Translations under genes and position numbers: made by a program
The notes under the pieces: generated by a model
Told to the model about the DNA's origin: nothing
The model's input: only the letters and a program-made list of their open reading frames with translations
Databases searched by the model: none
Shown: in pieces, positions 54,489 through 63,461 of the stretch
How positions within the stretch are numbered: position 1 is the stretch's first letter
How the letters are laid out: every line of letters begins with the position of its first letter
NCBI GenBank assembly: GCA_947601655.1
Contig: CANQGG010000003.1
Coordinates: 1 to 64,000 of the forward strand
DNA from: an uncultured Akkermansia sp.
GTDB lineage: Bacteria > Verrucomicrobiota > Verrucomicrobiia > Verrucomicrobiales > Akkermansiaceae
Reading direction: 5' to 3'
Length of the DNA stretch: 64,000 bases

Positions 54489-57400
54489 TTGTTATTAGCT
54501 TATTGTAAGCGTTTTATAGATTTTTCTCTCACCTGCGTCCTGTTTTGTCTTGGCGTGGTGAGCGGGCAGGAAAAGGAAGCGGCAATGCCCGCACCGCAGC
54601 AGGGAGTGGAGCTGCTCTTTCCAATCGGCACAGGGAAGCAGGAGAAAGGGGGAAAACTCAGCAAGGAACAGAAGAAGGCGGCGTCCCTGCTCAAGAAGCT
54701 GAAAGCCATCGAAAAAGGCGGCGACGTCAATGCCGTAGACAAGCTCGGACAGACCGCCCTCATGCATGCCGCCGCGCAGGACAACCGCCTTGCCGTCTGC
54801 TGGCTCGTAGCGAAGGGAGCGGATGCGTCCATCAAGAGCAAGAAGGGGAAAACGGCGGGCAGCGTGGCTCACGGAGACATGGCCGATTTTCTGACGGCGC
54901 TCGAGAAAGAAAAACAGCCGCTGAGCCGCCAGGAAGCACGTGACATGCTCACGTATCAAGGCAGAAAAATGGGAGAGGTCGAAGAGAGCGATTTCTCCGG
55001 ACAATATAGCGAGGCGGCAGACGTGATTCTTTTTCTGCGAGCGAAGCCGATTACTAAGGAGCCCTGGTCAAAGGATATCAATCAGTTGTTGAAAGAGGAA
55101 GAGGAAAAGGGATGGTATTCTGGTGGAGCCCCGGTGAACCTTGCTCTGCTTTATCGCCTCGGTGCGAGGAAGTTCTCTTTCCCGGAGGATCTCTCCAGCG
55201 TGGACGCGGAACCGCTGCAACTCCTCCGCGCACTCGGGGTGAAGACAGATATTGTCGATCCCGTACTTCAGATGAGGATCGCGCTTCAGTTGAAGCAAAA
55301 AGAAACCGTGCTTGCGCTCCTGAAACAAGATCCGTCTCTGCTCCAAAATCCGGATATATTCTCCTCCATCTCCGATGAGAAAACACTGCAAGCTCTGCTG
55401 GATGCCGGACTGGACGCCAAGCACGAAAAGCTCATGGAGACGGTCATCAAAAAGGGCGACGGGGCCATGCTGCGAACACTCCTCAAGTCGGGAGCAACGC
55501 TCCGGGATCCGGACAAAATTCTGAAGGAGTTTTACTACAGAGGCGCAGACTTTGTCCTCGCCCTCATTGACGCCGGAGCCAATGCCGATGCTCTGAACAT
55601 ATTGTCCGTGGAAATAATACCCTACGGCTATAAATCTTCAACGCTTCTTCACCGAGCAGCGTATAAGGTTAACCTCACGGATGTACAGCTCCTGCTTGCC
55701 CACGGAGCGAACCCCAACGCACCGAGCAAAAAGACAAAGGATGATCAAAAAGAGCCTTACGGCATGACCCCGTTGATGGCAGCTGCCAACTCTGCAATGT
55801 CGACGAAAGACGCTGTGAACCGCACCGAAATTGTGAAACGTCTGCTGGAGGCCGGGGCAGACGTGCACGCCAAAGATTCCGCAGGGAATGGCGTCATCTA
55901 TTATGCCGTTTGCGGCGGGAGAGGAAAACCTAATGAAGACCACCCCTCCTACCGCGTGAGCAAGAAGGCGGAAGCGGACATCCTGAGCATGGTAGAGCTG
56001 CTGATCAAAGCAGGGGCGGACGTACCCAAGGATATCCTCCTTACGGAACTGCGTCCGGAAATATCCTCTGCCGGATGGGAGAAGCTGGCCCTCATGTTGC
56101 TTGATGCCGGCGCCGACCCGCTGGCAAAAAGTGAAAATAAATGGACCAACGGATGGACCACCCTCATGGTCAACGGCATTTGGGGCGGCAAGATTGCCAA
56201 GCGGCTGCTGGATGCCGGAGTAGACCCCAGCGTAAAATGCAAGATAGGAAGTTGGGAGACCTCCGCGATGAGTCTCGCTATGAAGGAAGGTGCGGTGGAG
56301 GTCGTGAAGCTGCTCAAGGAAAAGGGAATCGACCCCGGTGAACTGGAAGTCGTGGAACCGGAGAAACTGGAACCCCTGCTCAAACTCGGCGCGCGCATTC
56401 CCAAGGACATGACCAACCGCCTCCTGGGTAATGTTCTCGGCTTCCACGTATACCGTCCTTGCCATCCTTACGAGGACTACGTTGACATCATCCAAATCCT
56501 CAAGCGCCATGGCTACACCCCCAATCTTATTGCCTGGACACAGGACGAAAGCGTCCTCCACACAAGTGATTTTAACCAATACGTCCTCCGAGCATTTTTC
56601 AAAACGGGCGAAAATCCGAATGAAGTTGATGAAAACGGTGACTCCCTCCTTTTCCACTTCTTATCCACAAAAAAATTCGACCTGCCCACCCGGGAAGTGG
56701 CCCGCGCGCTCCCTATTTTCCGTGAAGCCGGGGCAGACTTTAACCACAAAAACAAGGCTGGTAACTCCCTCCTCACCAACCTTGCTTCTTCTAATGCATG
56801 GATTGTTAATGGGGTGTTACCCGCCTTTATTGAAGCAGGAGGTGACGTGAACAAGCCGATCAACCAAGATGGGCAAACCCCGCTTTTCTACGCAGAGGAT
56901 GCGGAAACGATTGCCCAGCTCCTTCGTGCCGGCGCCGATGCACACGTGCGAGACACCAGCGGAAGAACGCCTCTCTTCCCTTGCCACATTAGACGAAACA
57001 CTGAAGCAGTGCGTCTTCTCATGCAACACGGCGTCCGCATCAACGCACAGGACAACGATGGCAACACCGCCCTCATGATAGCCGTGACAAGGAATGAAAG
57101 TAGTAGCGTTCAAGCTCTCCTAGATGCCGGAGCAGATCCGAACATCAAGAATAAAGCGGGCAAGACCACCTTGCAGATCGCTCAGGAGAATAAAAGCTAC
57201 TACCGAGATGAAATTGTGAAATTCCTCAAGGAGCACGGCGCGAAGGAGGAAAAGGTCGACCCCAACGCGAAAGATAAAGAGGGACGCACAACGCTGATGC
57301 AGGCTGCCCTCGACCCCGACGGTCTCAGCCGCCTCAAGGAATGCATCGCCCAAAAAGGGGATGTGAACGCACGCGACAACAAAGGATGTACTGCCCTGCG

Positions 57401-57794
57401 CCTGCTCTTGGGGCAGGATGGCGATATCAACAGTCGCGTGCAGGAACTCCTCAACGCCAAAGCCGATGTCAATCTCGGCGATTCCAACGGCTTCACCCCA
57501 CTCATGGCTGCCGCCTGCTACAAAGATGCCGTCAAACGTCGCTTCCGCGTGCAGCGTCTCATCGGTGCCAAGGCCAATGTCAATGCCGCAGCAAAAATGG
57601 GGAACACGGCTGCCATGCACCTGCTGCTCCACTATGATGACCCGGACACACTGCGCATGCTGCTGGACGCCGGAGCGAAACCGGACCACAAAAACGGCGA
57701 AGGCAAGACCATGCTCGACATAGCTTCGGAGAACCACCGCAACGCCTGCATCAAACTGTTGAACGAGCGTTTCCCCGCCTCCGGACATCAGTGA
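54489..57794 (+). CDS. Giant secreted ankyrin-repeat protein 2, paralogue lacking the C-terminal anchor
   Basis: The in-frame body encodes about 1101 residues with a signal-like start (LLLAYCKRFIDFSLTCVLFCLGVVSGQ) and the same PAPQQGVELLFP...GTGK opening as gene 1. Ankyrin repeats fill the rest (DGNTALMIAVTRNESSSVQALLDAGADPNIKNKAGKTTLQIAQ). It ends with one copy of the 178-residue unit. The end FPASGHQ corresponds to gene 1 SSGHPWW: CCG-TGG-TGG there is CAG-TGA-TGG here, so a stop replaces the first Trp of the anchor. No in-frame ATG precedes residue 35 or so; the likely ATG is out of frame. Confidence 0.82.
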   Translation: MLLAYCKRFIDFSLTCVLFCLGVVSGQEKEAAMPAPQQGVELLFPIGTGKQEKGGKLSKEQKKAASLLKKLKAIEKGGDVNAVDKLGQTALMHAAAQDNRLAVCWLVAKGADASIKSKKGKTAGSVAHGDMADFLTALEKEKQPLSRQEARDMLTYQGRKMGEVEESDFSGQYSEAADVILFLRAKPITKEPWSKDINQLLKEEEEKGWYSGGAPVNLALLYRLGARKFSFPEDLSSVDAEPLQLLRALGVKTDIVDPVLQMRIALQLKQKETVLALLKQDPSLLQNPDIFSSISDEKTLQALLDAGLDAKHEKLMETVIKKGDGAMLRTLLKSGATLRDPDKILKEFYYRGADFVLALIDAGANADALNILSVEIIPYGYKSSTLLHRAAYKVNLTDVQLLLAHGANPNAPSKKTKDDQKEPYGMTPLMAAANSAMSTKDAVNRTEIVKRLLEAGADVHAKDSAGNGVIYYAVCGGRGKPNEDHPSYRVSKKAEADILSMVELLIKAGADVPKDILLTELRPEISSAGWEKLALMLLDAGADPLAKSENKWTNGWTTLMVNGIWGGKIAKRLLDAGVDPSVKCKIGSWETSAMSLAMKEGAVEVVKLLKEKGIDPGELEVVEPEKLEPLLKLGARIPKDMTNRLLGNVLGFHVYRPCHPYEDYVDIIQILKRHGYTPNLIAWTQDESVLHTSDFNQYVLRAFFKTGENPNEVDENGDSLLFHFLSTKKFDLPTREVARALPIFREAGADFNHKNKAGNSLLTNLASSNAWIVNGVLPAFIEAGGDVNKPINQDGQTPLFYAEDAETIAQLLRAGADAHVRDTSGRTPLFPCHIRRNTEAVRLLMQHGVRINAQDNDGNTALMIAVTRNESSSVQALLDAGADPNIKNKAGKTTLQIAQENKSYYRDEIVKFLKEHGAKEEKVDPNAKDKEGRTTLMQAALDPDGLSRLKECIAQKGDVNARDNKGCTALRLLLGQDGDINSRVQELLNAKADVNLGDSNGFTPLMAAACYKDAVKRRFRVQRLIGAKANVNAAAKMGNTAAMHLLLHYDDPDTLRMLLDAGAKPDHKNGEGKTMLDIASENHRNACIKLLNERFPASGHQ
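57303..57769 (+). repeat. Third copy of the 467-bp ankyrin unit
   Basis: It aligns without gaps to 53272-53738 and 53806-54272 in gene 1 and could recombine with either. Confidence 0.8.
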
Positions 57795-57822
57795 TGGTAC
57801 TCATCAAATCCACTCTCTGATC

Positions 57823-58111
57823 AAGGCAAACGCATTGGAATGAAGTGGAACAACAGAGAACATCGTGTCATGTACCATGTACCGATGTACCATGTTGAAA
57901 TTTAGCGCGCTACGCGCGAATCTGCGAAGCGAGAGCAAGCCGAATTTCTGAACCGATGCAGTTTGGGGACCGGAAAGGTTTTTGGGTAAGCTGAGCCGTC
58001 TTGCAGCCCTGATGATGCAAAAAACTGCACAACGCGCACATTATCAATACATCCGTACATGGCACATGGTCCATGGTACACAGGCAAATGCATTCCCAAT
58101 GCGTTTGCCCT
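57823..58111. repeat. Mosaic intergenic element, copy 6
   Basis: The left end is AAGGCAAACGCATTGG. The right end TCCCAATGCGTTTGCCCT is preceded by GGCAAATGCATT, giving a near-perfect 12-bp hairpin as in copy 2. Inside are TGTACCATGTACC blocks, GCGCGCTACGCGCG and a module related to that of copy 2 (CTGCGAAGCGAGAGCAAGCC). Confidence 0.8.
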
Positions 58112-58130
58112 GCCCCAAACCAAAGTGCGC

Positions 58131-58160
58131 TTGCATGCCCGGGGGCATATCTGATACAAT
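58131..58160 (+). promoter_or_regulatory. Promoter of malQ
   Basis: TTGCAT, 18 nt, TACAAT, ending 10 nt before the ATG at 58171; it lies just outside repeat copy 6. Confidence 0.6.
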
Positions 58161-58170
58161 GGGCCGTGTG

Positions 58171-59892
58171 ATGGAAAAACGACGCATGACAGGAGTTCTG
58201 CTTCCCGTCTTCTCCTTGCGGCGACAGGGCGATGCCGGCATTGGCGATTTGATGGCGCTGGAAGAGTGGATTGATTGGGCGGCGGATCATCGCGTAGGAT
58301 TTCTGCAACTCCTTCCCGTCAATGAACTCGGCAATGATGATGTGCCGTCCCCTTATTCTGCCATCAGCTCCATTGCCCTGGAACCTCTCTACCTTTCTCT
58401 CGAACGCGTGCCGGGGATGCCGCTTGACAAACTGCCTCCGTATCGCGACAACCTGCCTCCCCTACAGTTGCCGGGAGGACGCGATCTTGTGGACTACAAC
58501 CGCGTGCGCGCCTACAAGGGAGAATGGTTGCGCCGCGCGTGGGAGCGCTTTTCCACCGAACAGGAGTTTGCCGAACTGAGAGAATCTTTTGAAGCATGGA
58601 TTGAGGAAGAAGGCAGCTGGCTTGAAGATTACTCAACCTACCGTGTACTCTGCCAGGCCTTCGGCACCAGCGCATGGTGGACCTGGCCTGTGCAGGATAC
58701 CGATGTGGCGCGTCGCTTCGTGAATAGTGACAGGCAGGCGTGCAATCGCAAGAAATATCGCCAGTGGCTGCAGTGGCTCTGCTCCCGGGAATGGGCGCTG
58801 GTGCGCAAACACGCAGATCACAAAAACGTGCTGCTGATGGGGGACGTACCCATTGGTATTTCCGTAGCGAGCGCCGACGTCTTTTTCGAGCGCTATCTTT
58901 TTGACATGGACTGGAGCGGGGGCGCCCCGGCGGAAGGCAACTTTGCGGAAGATCCCTTCACGGCGAAATGGGGGCAAAACTGGGGCATTCCGCTCTACCG
59001 CTGGGATGTAATGCAGCGGGACGGTCTCGCCTGGTGGGTGCGCCGCATTCGCAAGCTCGCTGAAATCTTCGGCATGTACCGCATTGACCATATCCTTGGT
59101 TTTTACCGCATCTACGCCTTCCCGTGGATGCCCGCACGCAATGCGGAATTCCTGCCTCTCAACCCGGATGAAGCAGCTGCCCGCTGCAACGGCCGACGCC
59201 CGGGGTTCCGGCCACGCCCCGATGATACACCGGGACAACGCCGCGAAAACCTCATGCAGGGGGATACTCTTTTGCGAACCATACTGCGCGCCACGCCCGG
59301 CCAGCGTGTGATTGGCGAGGACCTCGGATGCGTACCGGATTACGTGCGACCTGATCTCTCGCGCCTGCGTATCGCCGGCTTCAAAATTCCGCATTGGGAA
59401 TGCGACAAGATGGGACACATCGTTCGCGGCGATACGTACAACCCCTGCTCTTTCGCCACCTACGCCACACATGATTTCCCGCCGTTGTGCGTGGATTGGG
59501 ATGAATGGTACAACCGCGTGCAGCAGGGACGGGATGCTGTAAAAAATGCGGAGCGCAGCCCCGAGGAGATCCGCGAGATATTGCGCATCGCCAGGGACTG
59601 CGGGGAAACCCTCTGCCGTTTGGGAGACTATGCTGACTTGAAGAGGAAAGAAAGTCTCGTGCCGTGGGGAGTGAAAATTAAAGATGCGCTTTACCGGGCT
59701 TTGCTTCGCTGCCGATCAGATTACGCAGCGCTCATGTGGACCGAACTCTTTGATATCCCCGCTCGCCTGAATCTGCCGGGCACCGTGGGCGGCACAAACT
59801 GGCGGCCGCGCATGCCCTTCACCGCCGCACAGGCTGCCGCCATGCCGCAAAGCGCGTGGATCAGAGAAATCAGCATTGCAAGCGGACGCTGA
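58171..59892 (+). CDS. malQ: 4-alpha-glucanotransferase (GH77)
   Basis: The 573-residue enzyme shows VPSPYSAISSIALEPLYLSLE near the N-terminus. The GH77 catalytic regions are FGMYRIDHILGFYRI (nucleophile Asp), VIGEDLGCVPDYVR (acid/base Glu) and YATHDFPPL (transition-state Asp). GTVGGTNWRPRMPF is the family C-terminal motif. It moves maltodextrin segments between glucans (amylomaltase or disproportionating enzyme). ATG at 58171 fits the promoter; ATG 58159 overlaps the -10 box. Confidence 0.94.
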   Translation: MEKRRMTGVLLPVFSLRRQGDAGIGDLMALEEWIDWAADHRVGFLQLLPVNELGNDDVPSPYSAISSIALEPLYLSLERVPGMPLDKLPPYRDNLPPLQLPGGRDLVDYNRVRAYKGEWLRRAWERFSTEQEFAELRESFEAWIEEEGSWLEDYSTYRVLCQAFGTSAWWTWPVQDTDVARRFVNSDRQACNRKKYRQWLQWLCSREWALVRKHADHKNVLLMGDVPIGISVASADVFFERYLFDMDWSGGAPAEGNFAEDPFTAKWGQNWGIPLYRWDVMQRDGLAWWVRRIRKLAEIFGMYRIDHILGFYRIYAFPWMPARNAEFLPLNPDEAAARCNGRRPGFRPRPDDTPGQRRENLMQGDTLLRTILRATPGQRVIGEDLGCVPDYVRPDLSRLRIAGFKIPHWECDKMGHIVRGDTYNPCSFATYATHDFPPLCVDWDEWYNRVQQGRDAVKNAERSPEEIREILRIARDCGETLCRLGDYADLKRKESLVPWGVKIKDALYRALLRCRSDYAALMWTELFDIPARLNLPGTVGGTNWRPRMPFTAAQAAAMPQSAWIREISIASGR

Positions 59893-59900
59893 GCCGGCAG

Positions 59901-61760
59901 TCATCGACTCAATCGACCGCGCATTTTACCGAATAGCGTGGTGAGTTCCGGCACTCGCAGGACGAGAGATGAAACGACGTACACGACGCCTGCGCCCATG
60001 CCGGCGAGAGCCATCATTCCGAAACGCACCCAGAAATCCCAGGCAGTAAACCCCTCAAAGAAATAAAACTGCACAAGACGACAAAATACCGCAAGAATGA
60101 GTCCGGCCCCGGCAATGCGCACTAAACCGCCGAGCAGGATGCCGCCTGCCATGCCGCCCAGCAGATGGCGCAAATAGAAAAAAAAGAACAGGAAATTGAG
60201 GGTAGTGATAAAAGCTGTGGTGAGCGCCAGCCATGTGGCCCCCAGACCGAGTATACGCACAAACGTATAATTGAGTGCCAGCGAAATGGCAAAGGCTACG
60301 AGCGCCAGACCTGCCGGCGCCCACGGCTTTTCCAATGCCATGAAAACCGGCTGCAGCACTTTCATTCCGGCATAGCCAAGAAGCCCCAGCGAATAGGCGG
60401 AGAGCACATGCCCGCACAGCTCACTTGCCTGCGCATTGAAGCGTCCGCGCTGGAAGAATATACTCACGATTTCCTCTCCCCACAAACCGAGCAATATGGC
60501 CGAGGGCAAAGCAAAAAAGGCCACGAAACGCAGTGCCTCTGCAAGACGAATCGGAATCTCTCCGCTACCCTCTGAAGTGAGCGAAAGACGCGATACCGTC
60601 GGCAACACAACCATCCCGACAGCCACCCCGAAGAGCGCCACGGGCAGCTGCCAGAGATGAAACGCGCAGGAGAGGGCGCTCACCGCGCCGGCAGGCAGAT
60701 ACAGAGCAAAGGAGGTGTTGATAAATACATTCAACTGAGTGATGCCGGCAGCGATGGCTCCGGGTATCATGAGAGCCCACACGGCACGCACTCGGGGATC
60801 CGTAAAATGCAGGCGGCCTCTCTTCCAGGTGAGTCCGATATCCCAATGCGGACGATATCCGAACTTGCGGAGTTTGGGAAGCTGTACGCCGATTTGAGCC
60901 GCTCCCCCGCAGAGAACCGCAATGCCAAAGCCATACAGCGCATCCGGTCCGAACGAAGGATCAATGCACCAGCCGAGAGCAATCCCCACCGCTATGGTAG
61001 TGAGATTGAATGCGGCGCTCGCGAGATTTGGCAAACCAAAGATGCCAAATACATTCAGCGCTCCCATACTCAGCGCAGAGAGCGACGCCAGCAGGATGAA
61101 AGGCCACATGATGCGGCAGAGATCCACGGCGAGGTCCGGAAAGGTGCGCGGTTCCACACGCAGCGTCTCCTTCCCCTGACCACTGCGCAAGGTGGTGAGC
61201 TTCACTCGCTCGCCGCAATGCAGAGATGAGAGAGAGTCCACGCGCACACTGCTCTGCTCGGAAAGTCCGGATAACGGGGCATCCAATACCAGACAGGCTT
61301 TTTGCAACCCATCTTCGCCGCGCACCAACCCGCGATATTCTGCCGCTACCTCCTGTCGCGGCGCAAGCGCAGCTGCTGACTCACTCAACTCCGTCTGCAA
61401 CACCGCTCGTTCCGGATACAAGATTTGCATGCAGAACCCTGCCAATAGCACACCTGCCGCCACAATGGCAATCATCAGCGATGCCACCTGCGACACGACG
61501 CGGTGCGCAAGATTCCACGCAGCATCGGGACCATTTGTCTGCTCCTCCTTGCTCATCATACTGGTGAAGCTCTGCGAAAGAGCTCCTTCGGCAAACATAT
61601 CGCGCAGCATGTTCGGCACGCGGAACGCAGTCAGGAAGGCATCCAGGGCCCCGGTAGCCCCGAAGAGTGCGGTATAGGTGATCTCGCGCAAGAGTCCGGT
61701 GAAGCGGCAGCAAAAAATAGCTGCGGTAGCGATGAGGCTCTTTTGCTGAAGGGAAGCCAT
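59901..61760 (-). CDS. murJ: Lipid II flippase MurJ (MviN)
   Basis: The 619-residue protein has the MurJ start (SLIATAAIFCCRFTGLLREITYTALFGATGALDAFLTAFRVPNMLRDMFAEGALSQSF) and about 14 membrane helices, including VALFGVAVGMVVLPTVSRL. Family members flip lipid II to the periplasm. Between helices 3 and 4 it has about 95 additional residues (about 115-210) predicted outside the membrane helices, with the segment LAPRQEVAAEYRGLVRGEDGLQK. E. coli MurJ is about 511 residues and lacks this. It follows a TPR gene by 27 nt. Confidence 0.93.
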   Translation of the reverse strand: MASLQQKSLIATAAIFCCRFTGLLREITYTALFGATGALDAFLTAFRVPNMLRDMFAEGALSQSFTSMMSKEEQTNGPDAAWNLAHRVVSQVASLMIAIVAAGVLLAGFCMQILYPERAVLQTELSESAAALAPRQEVAAEYRGLVRGEDGLQKACLVLDAPLSGLSEQSSVRVDSLSSLHCGERVKLTTLRSGQGKETLRVEPRTFPDLAVDLCRIMWPFILLASLSALSMGALNVFGIFGLPNLASAAFNLTTIAVGIALGWCIDPSFGPDALYGFGIAVLCGGAAQIGVQLPKLRKFGYRPHWDIGLTWKRGRLHFTDPRVRAVWALMIPGAIAAGITQLNVFINTSFALYLPAGAVSALSCAFHLWQLPVALFGVAVGMVVLPTVSRLSLTSEGSGEIPIRLAEALRFVAFFALPSAILLGLWGEEIVSIFFQRGRFNAQASELCGHVLSAYSLGLLGYAGMKVLQPVFMALEKPWAPAGLALVAFAISLALNYTFVRILGLGATWLALTTAFITTLNFLFFFFYLRHLLGGMAGGILLGGLVRIAGAGLILAVFCRLVQFYFFEGFTAWDFWVRFGMMALAGMGAGVVYVVSSLVLRVPELTTLFGKMRGRLSR

Positions 61761-61787
61761 GGTAGCGCGTTTTATGCGGCGAAAAGC

Positions 61788-63431
61788 TCAGCGTCTCTTC
61801 TCCGGCAATCCCTCGCGAATCTTGCGGATGATACTGCGAGCGAGGTCACGATCGCCGGTCAACAGGTAGGTCCGCGCATACTCCCGAACGGCCGAGCGGT
61901 ATAAGCTTCCATCAGCGGAATCCAACGCCTTGCGCTGCTCCGGGGAGAATTCCTCTATTGTTTTCACTATATCGCGAAAACGCCGGATTGCCGCTATATC
62001 TTCCCGATTGCTGCGCTGAAGCAACGCCAGCTCATAGTTAGCACGCAGCGCCTTGCCATCCGTCAGAGTGGGATAGGCCTCCTTAGCCGCGTTCAGGGAC
62101 TGAACAGCCCACTTAATCGCCTCTGTGAGCTTCCCGGCAGTCGCGTGTATTTTTGAAATCTCAGCAGCAATGCTCGCCCGTTTTTGCAGGTCTTGCGGTG
62201 TAGCGTCCTGCTGCGTCTTCATCACGTCCCAAAGGCGCGCCAGAAGTTTCTCCCGCTCCTCTCCTTTCGCATGAGCAGCGAGGAAGGAAAGAGATGACAT
62301 GAGCTCCTCCGGCGCAGTTTCATGGTCTGCAATGAATCGACAATCAGTCAGGGCTTCTTCCTCCGCTCCGCGAGCGATATTGGCCTTCGCACGCAAATGA
62401 GCGAGACGCAGTTGCAGCGCGAGATCTGCGGCGCCATAGTTCTCCGCAAAGGCCTGCGCTAGCGTTAGAGCCCTCGCACAGCCGGCATAATCGCCCATGC
62501 GTTCGCACAACTCACCGAGGAGCAGATAGCATTGTGGCAGCTTGTGCTCCTTATCGCCGTAGTCATGCAGAGCGTCACGGCAACGTTGCAACTTGAGTTC
62601 AATTTCTTTGAGGGCCGCCTGCTGCATGGCGGGATTATCCCTCAGAGCGATGGAAACTTCTTCGAGCATAAGACGCGCCGTAGCGCGGCAGGCTGGCCAT
62701 TTAGCCTGCTCCAGCACATTGCGCACCAGTTGCAGCGGATGCTCCTTGATGGTGCTCATATCCGCACGCTGCATCTGAAGATCCGCCACCTCCGATGCGA
62801 GTTCCGGAGATGTAAAACGAGCCAGCACCGCCGGAGCATCCAGTCTTGAGATCGCTTTCACAGCTCCCTCCGGATTGCTCATTTTTGCACAGCTTTCCGC
62901 CGTGCGACGGATGGAACGCAGGAGAAGAGGGGCTTCCTCCGGACGATTCAGGGTATCATCTTGTATCCTGGTATCAAGCCGGAGCTGCAGTTCGTAATCC
63001 CCACGCCGCAAGGCCTCGGTAGCGACACGCTCCATATCAGCTAGCGACATCAGATTCTCCACTTCCGGAAGAAGCTTGAGAGCCTCATCCCATTCTCCCT
63101 TATCCAACAGGTTATTCACGAGCACCCGGAGAAAATGGCGCCGCGTCGTATCGTCCTTGATCCAACCTAGTCGAACCCGATGATTGGCGGCCAAATCCAG
63201 CAGCTGAGCCTTGTCGCCGGAGAGATCTGTCAGCAGATTAGCGAGGTTTGCGTTCGCTTCGCTGTTATCCGGCACGTAAATGGTTTTACCTTCAAAGTAG
63301 ACGCGGATAGCCTCGCCTTTTGCCCAGAGGAACCAGAAGAGACAAGCAGCGAGAACAAAGCTGAGCGCTGCAATGGGAAAAGTATAGTTGACGTTGCGGG
63401 AGTTGCGATGATGGCGATATCTGCGATTCAT
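61788..63431 (-). CDS. Membrane-anchored TPR-like protein
   Basis: The 547-residue protein has a basic N-terminus (MNRRYRHHRNSRN), one membrane anchor (FPIAALSFVLAACLFWFLWA) and a long all-helical body rich in paired helices (CYLLLGELCERMGDYAGCARALTLAQ, ADLALQLRLAHLRAKANIARG), as in tetratricopeptide repeats. Such proteins scaffold envelope complexes. It lies between another TPR gene (30 nt upstream) and murJ (27 nt downstream), an apparent operon. Substrate or partner unknown. Confidence 0.78.
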   Translation of the reverse strand: MNRRYRHHRNSRNVNYTFPIAALSFVLAACLFWFLWAKGEAIRVYFEGKTIYVPDNSEANANLANLLTDLSGDKAQLLDLAANHRVRLGWIKDDTTRRHFLRVLVNNLLDKGEWDEALKLLPEVENLMSLADMERVATEALRRGDYELQLRLDTRIQDDTLNRPEEAPLLLRSIRRTAESCAKMSNPEGAVKAISRLDAPAVLARFTSPELASEVADLQMQRADMSTIKEHPLQLVRNVLEQAKWPACRATARLMLEEVSIALRDNPAMQQAALKEIELKLQRCRDALHDYGDKEHKLPQCYLLLGELCERMGDYAGCARALTLAQAFAENYGAADLALQLRLAHLRAKANIARGAEEEALTDCRFIADHETAPEELMSSLSFLAAHAKGEEREKLLARLWDVMKTQQDATPQDLQKRASIAAEISKIHATAGKLTEAIKWAVQSLNAAKEAYPTLTDGKALRANYELALLQRSNREDIAAIRRFRDIVKTIEEFSPEQRKALDSADGSLYRSAVREYARTYLLTGDRDLARSIIRKIREGLPEKRR

Positions 63432-63461
63432 AAGGAGATGATGAAGTACGTATTAACGAGA

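Noticed and set aside
50833..57794. Ankyrin proteins as type III/IV effectors of an intracellular symbiont
   Set aside because: Both carry Sec-type signal segments and one has a C-terminal membrane anchor, pointing to the envelope rather than injection. No secretion-system genes are nearby.
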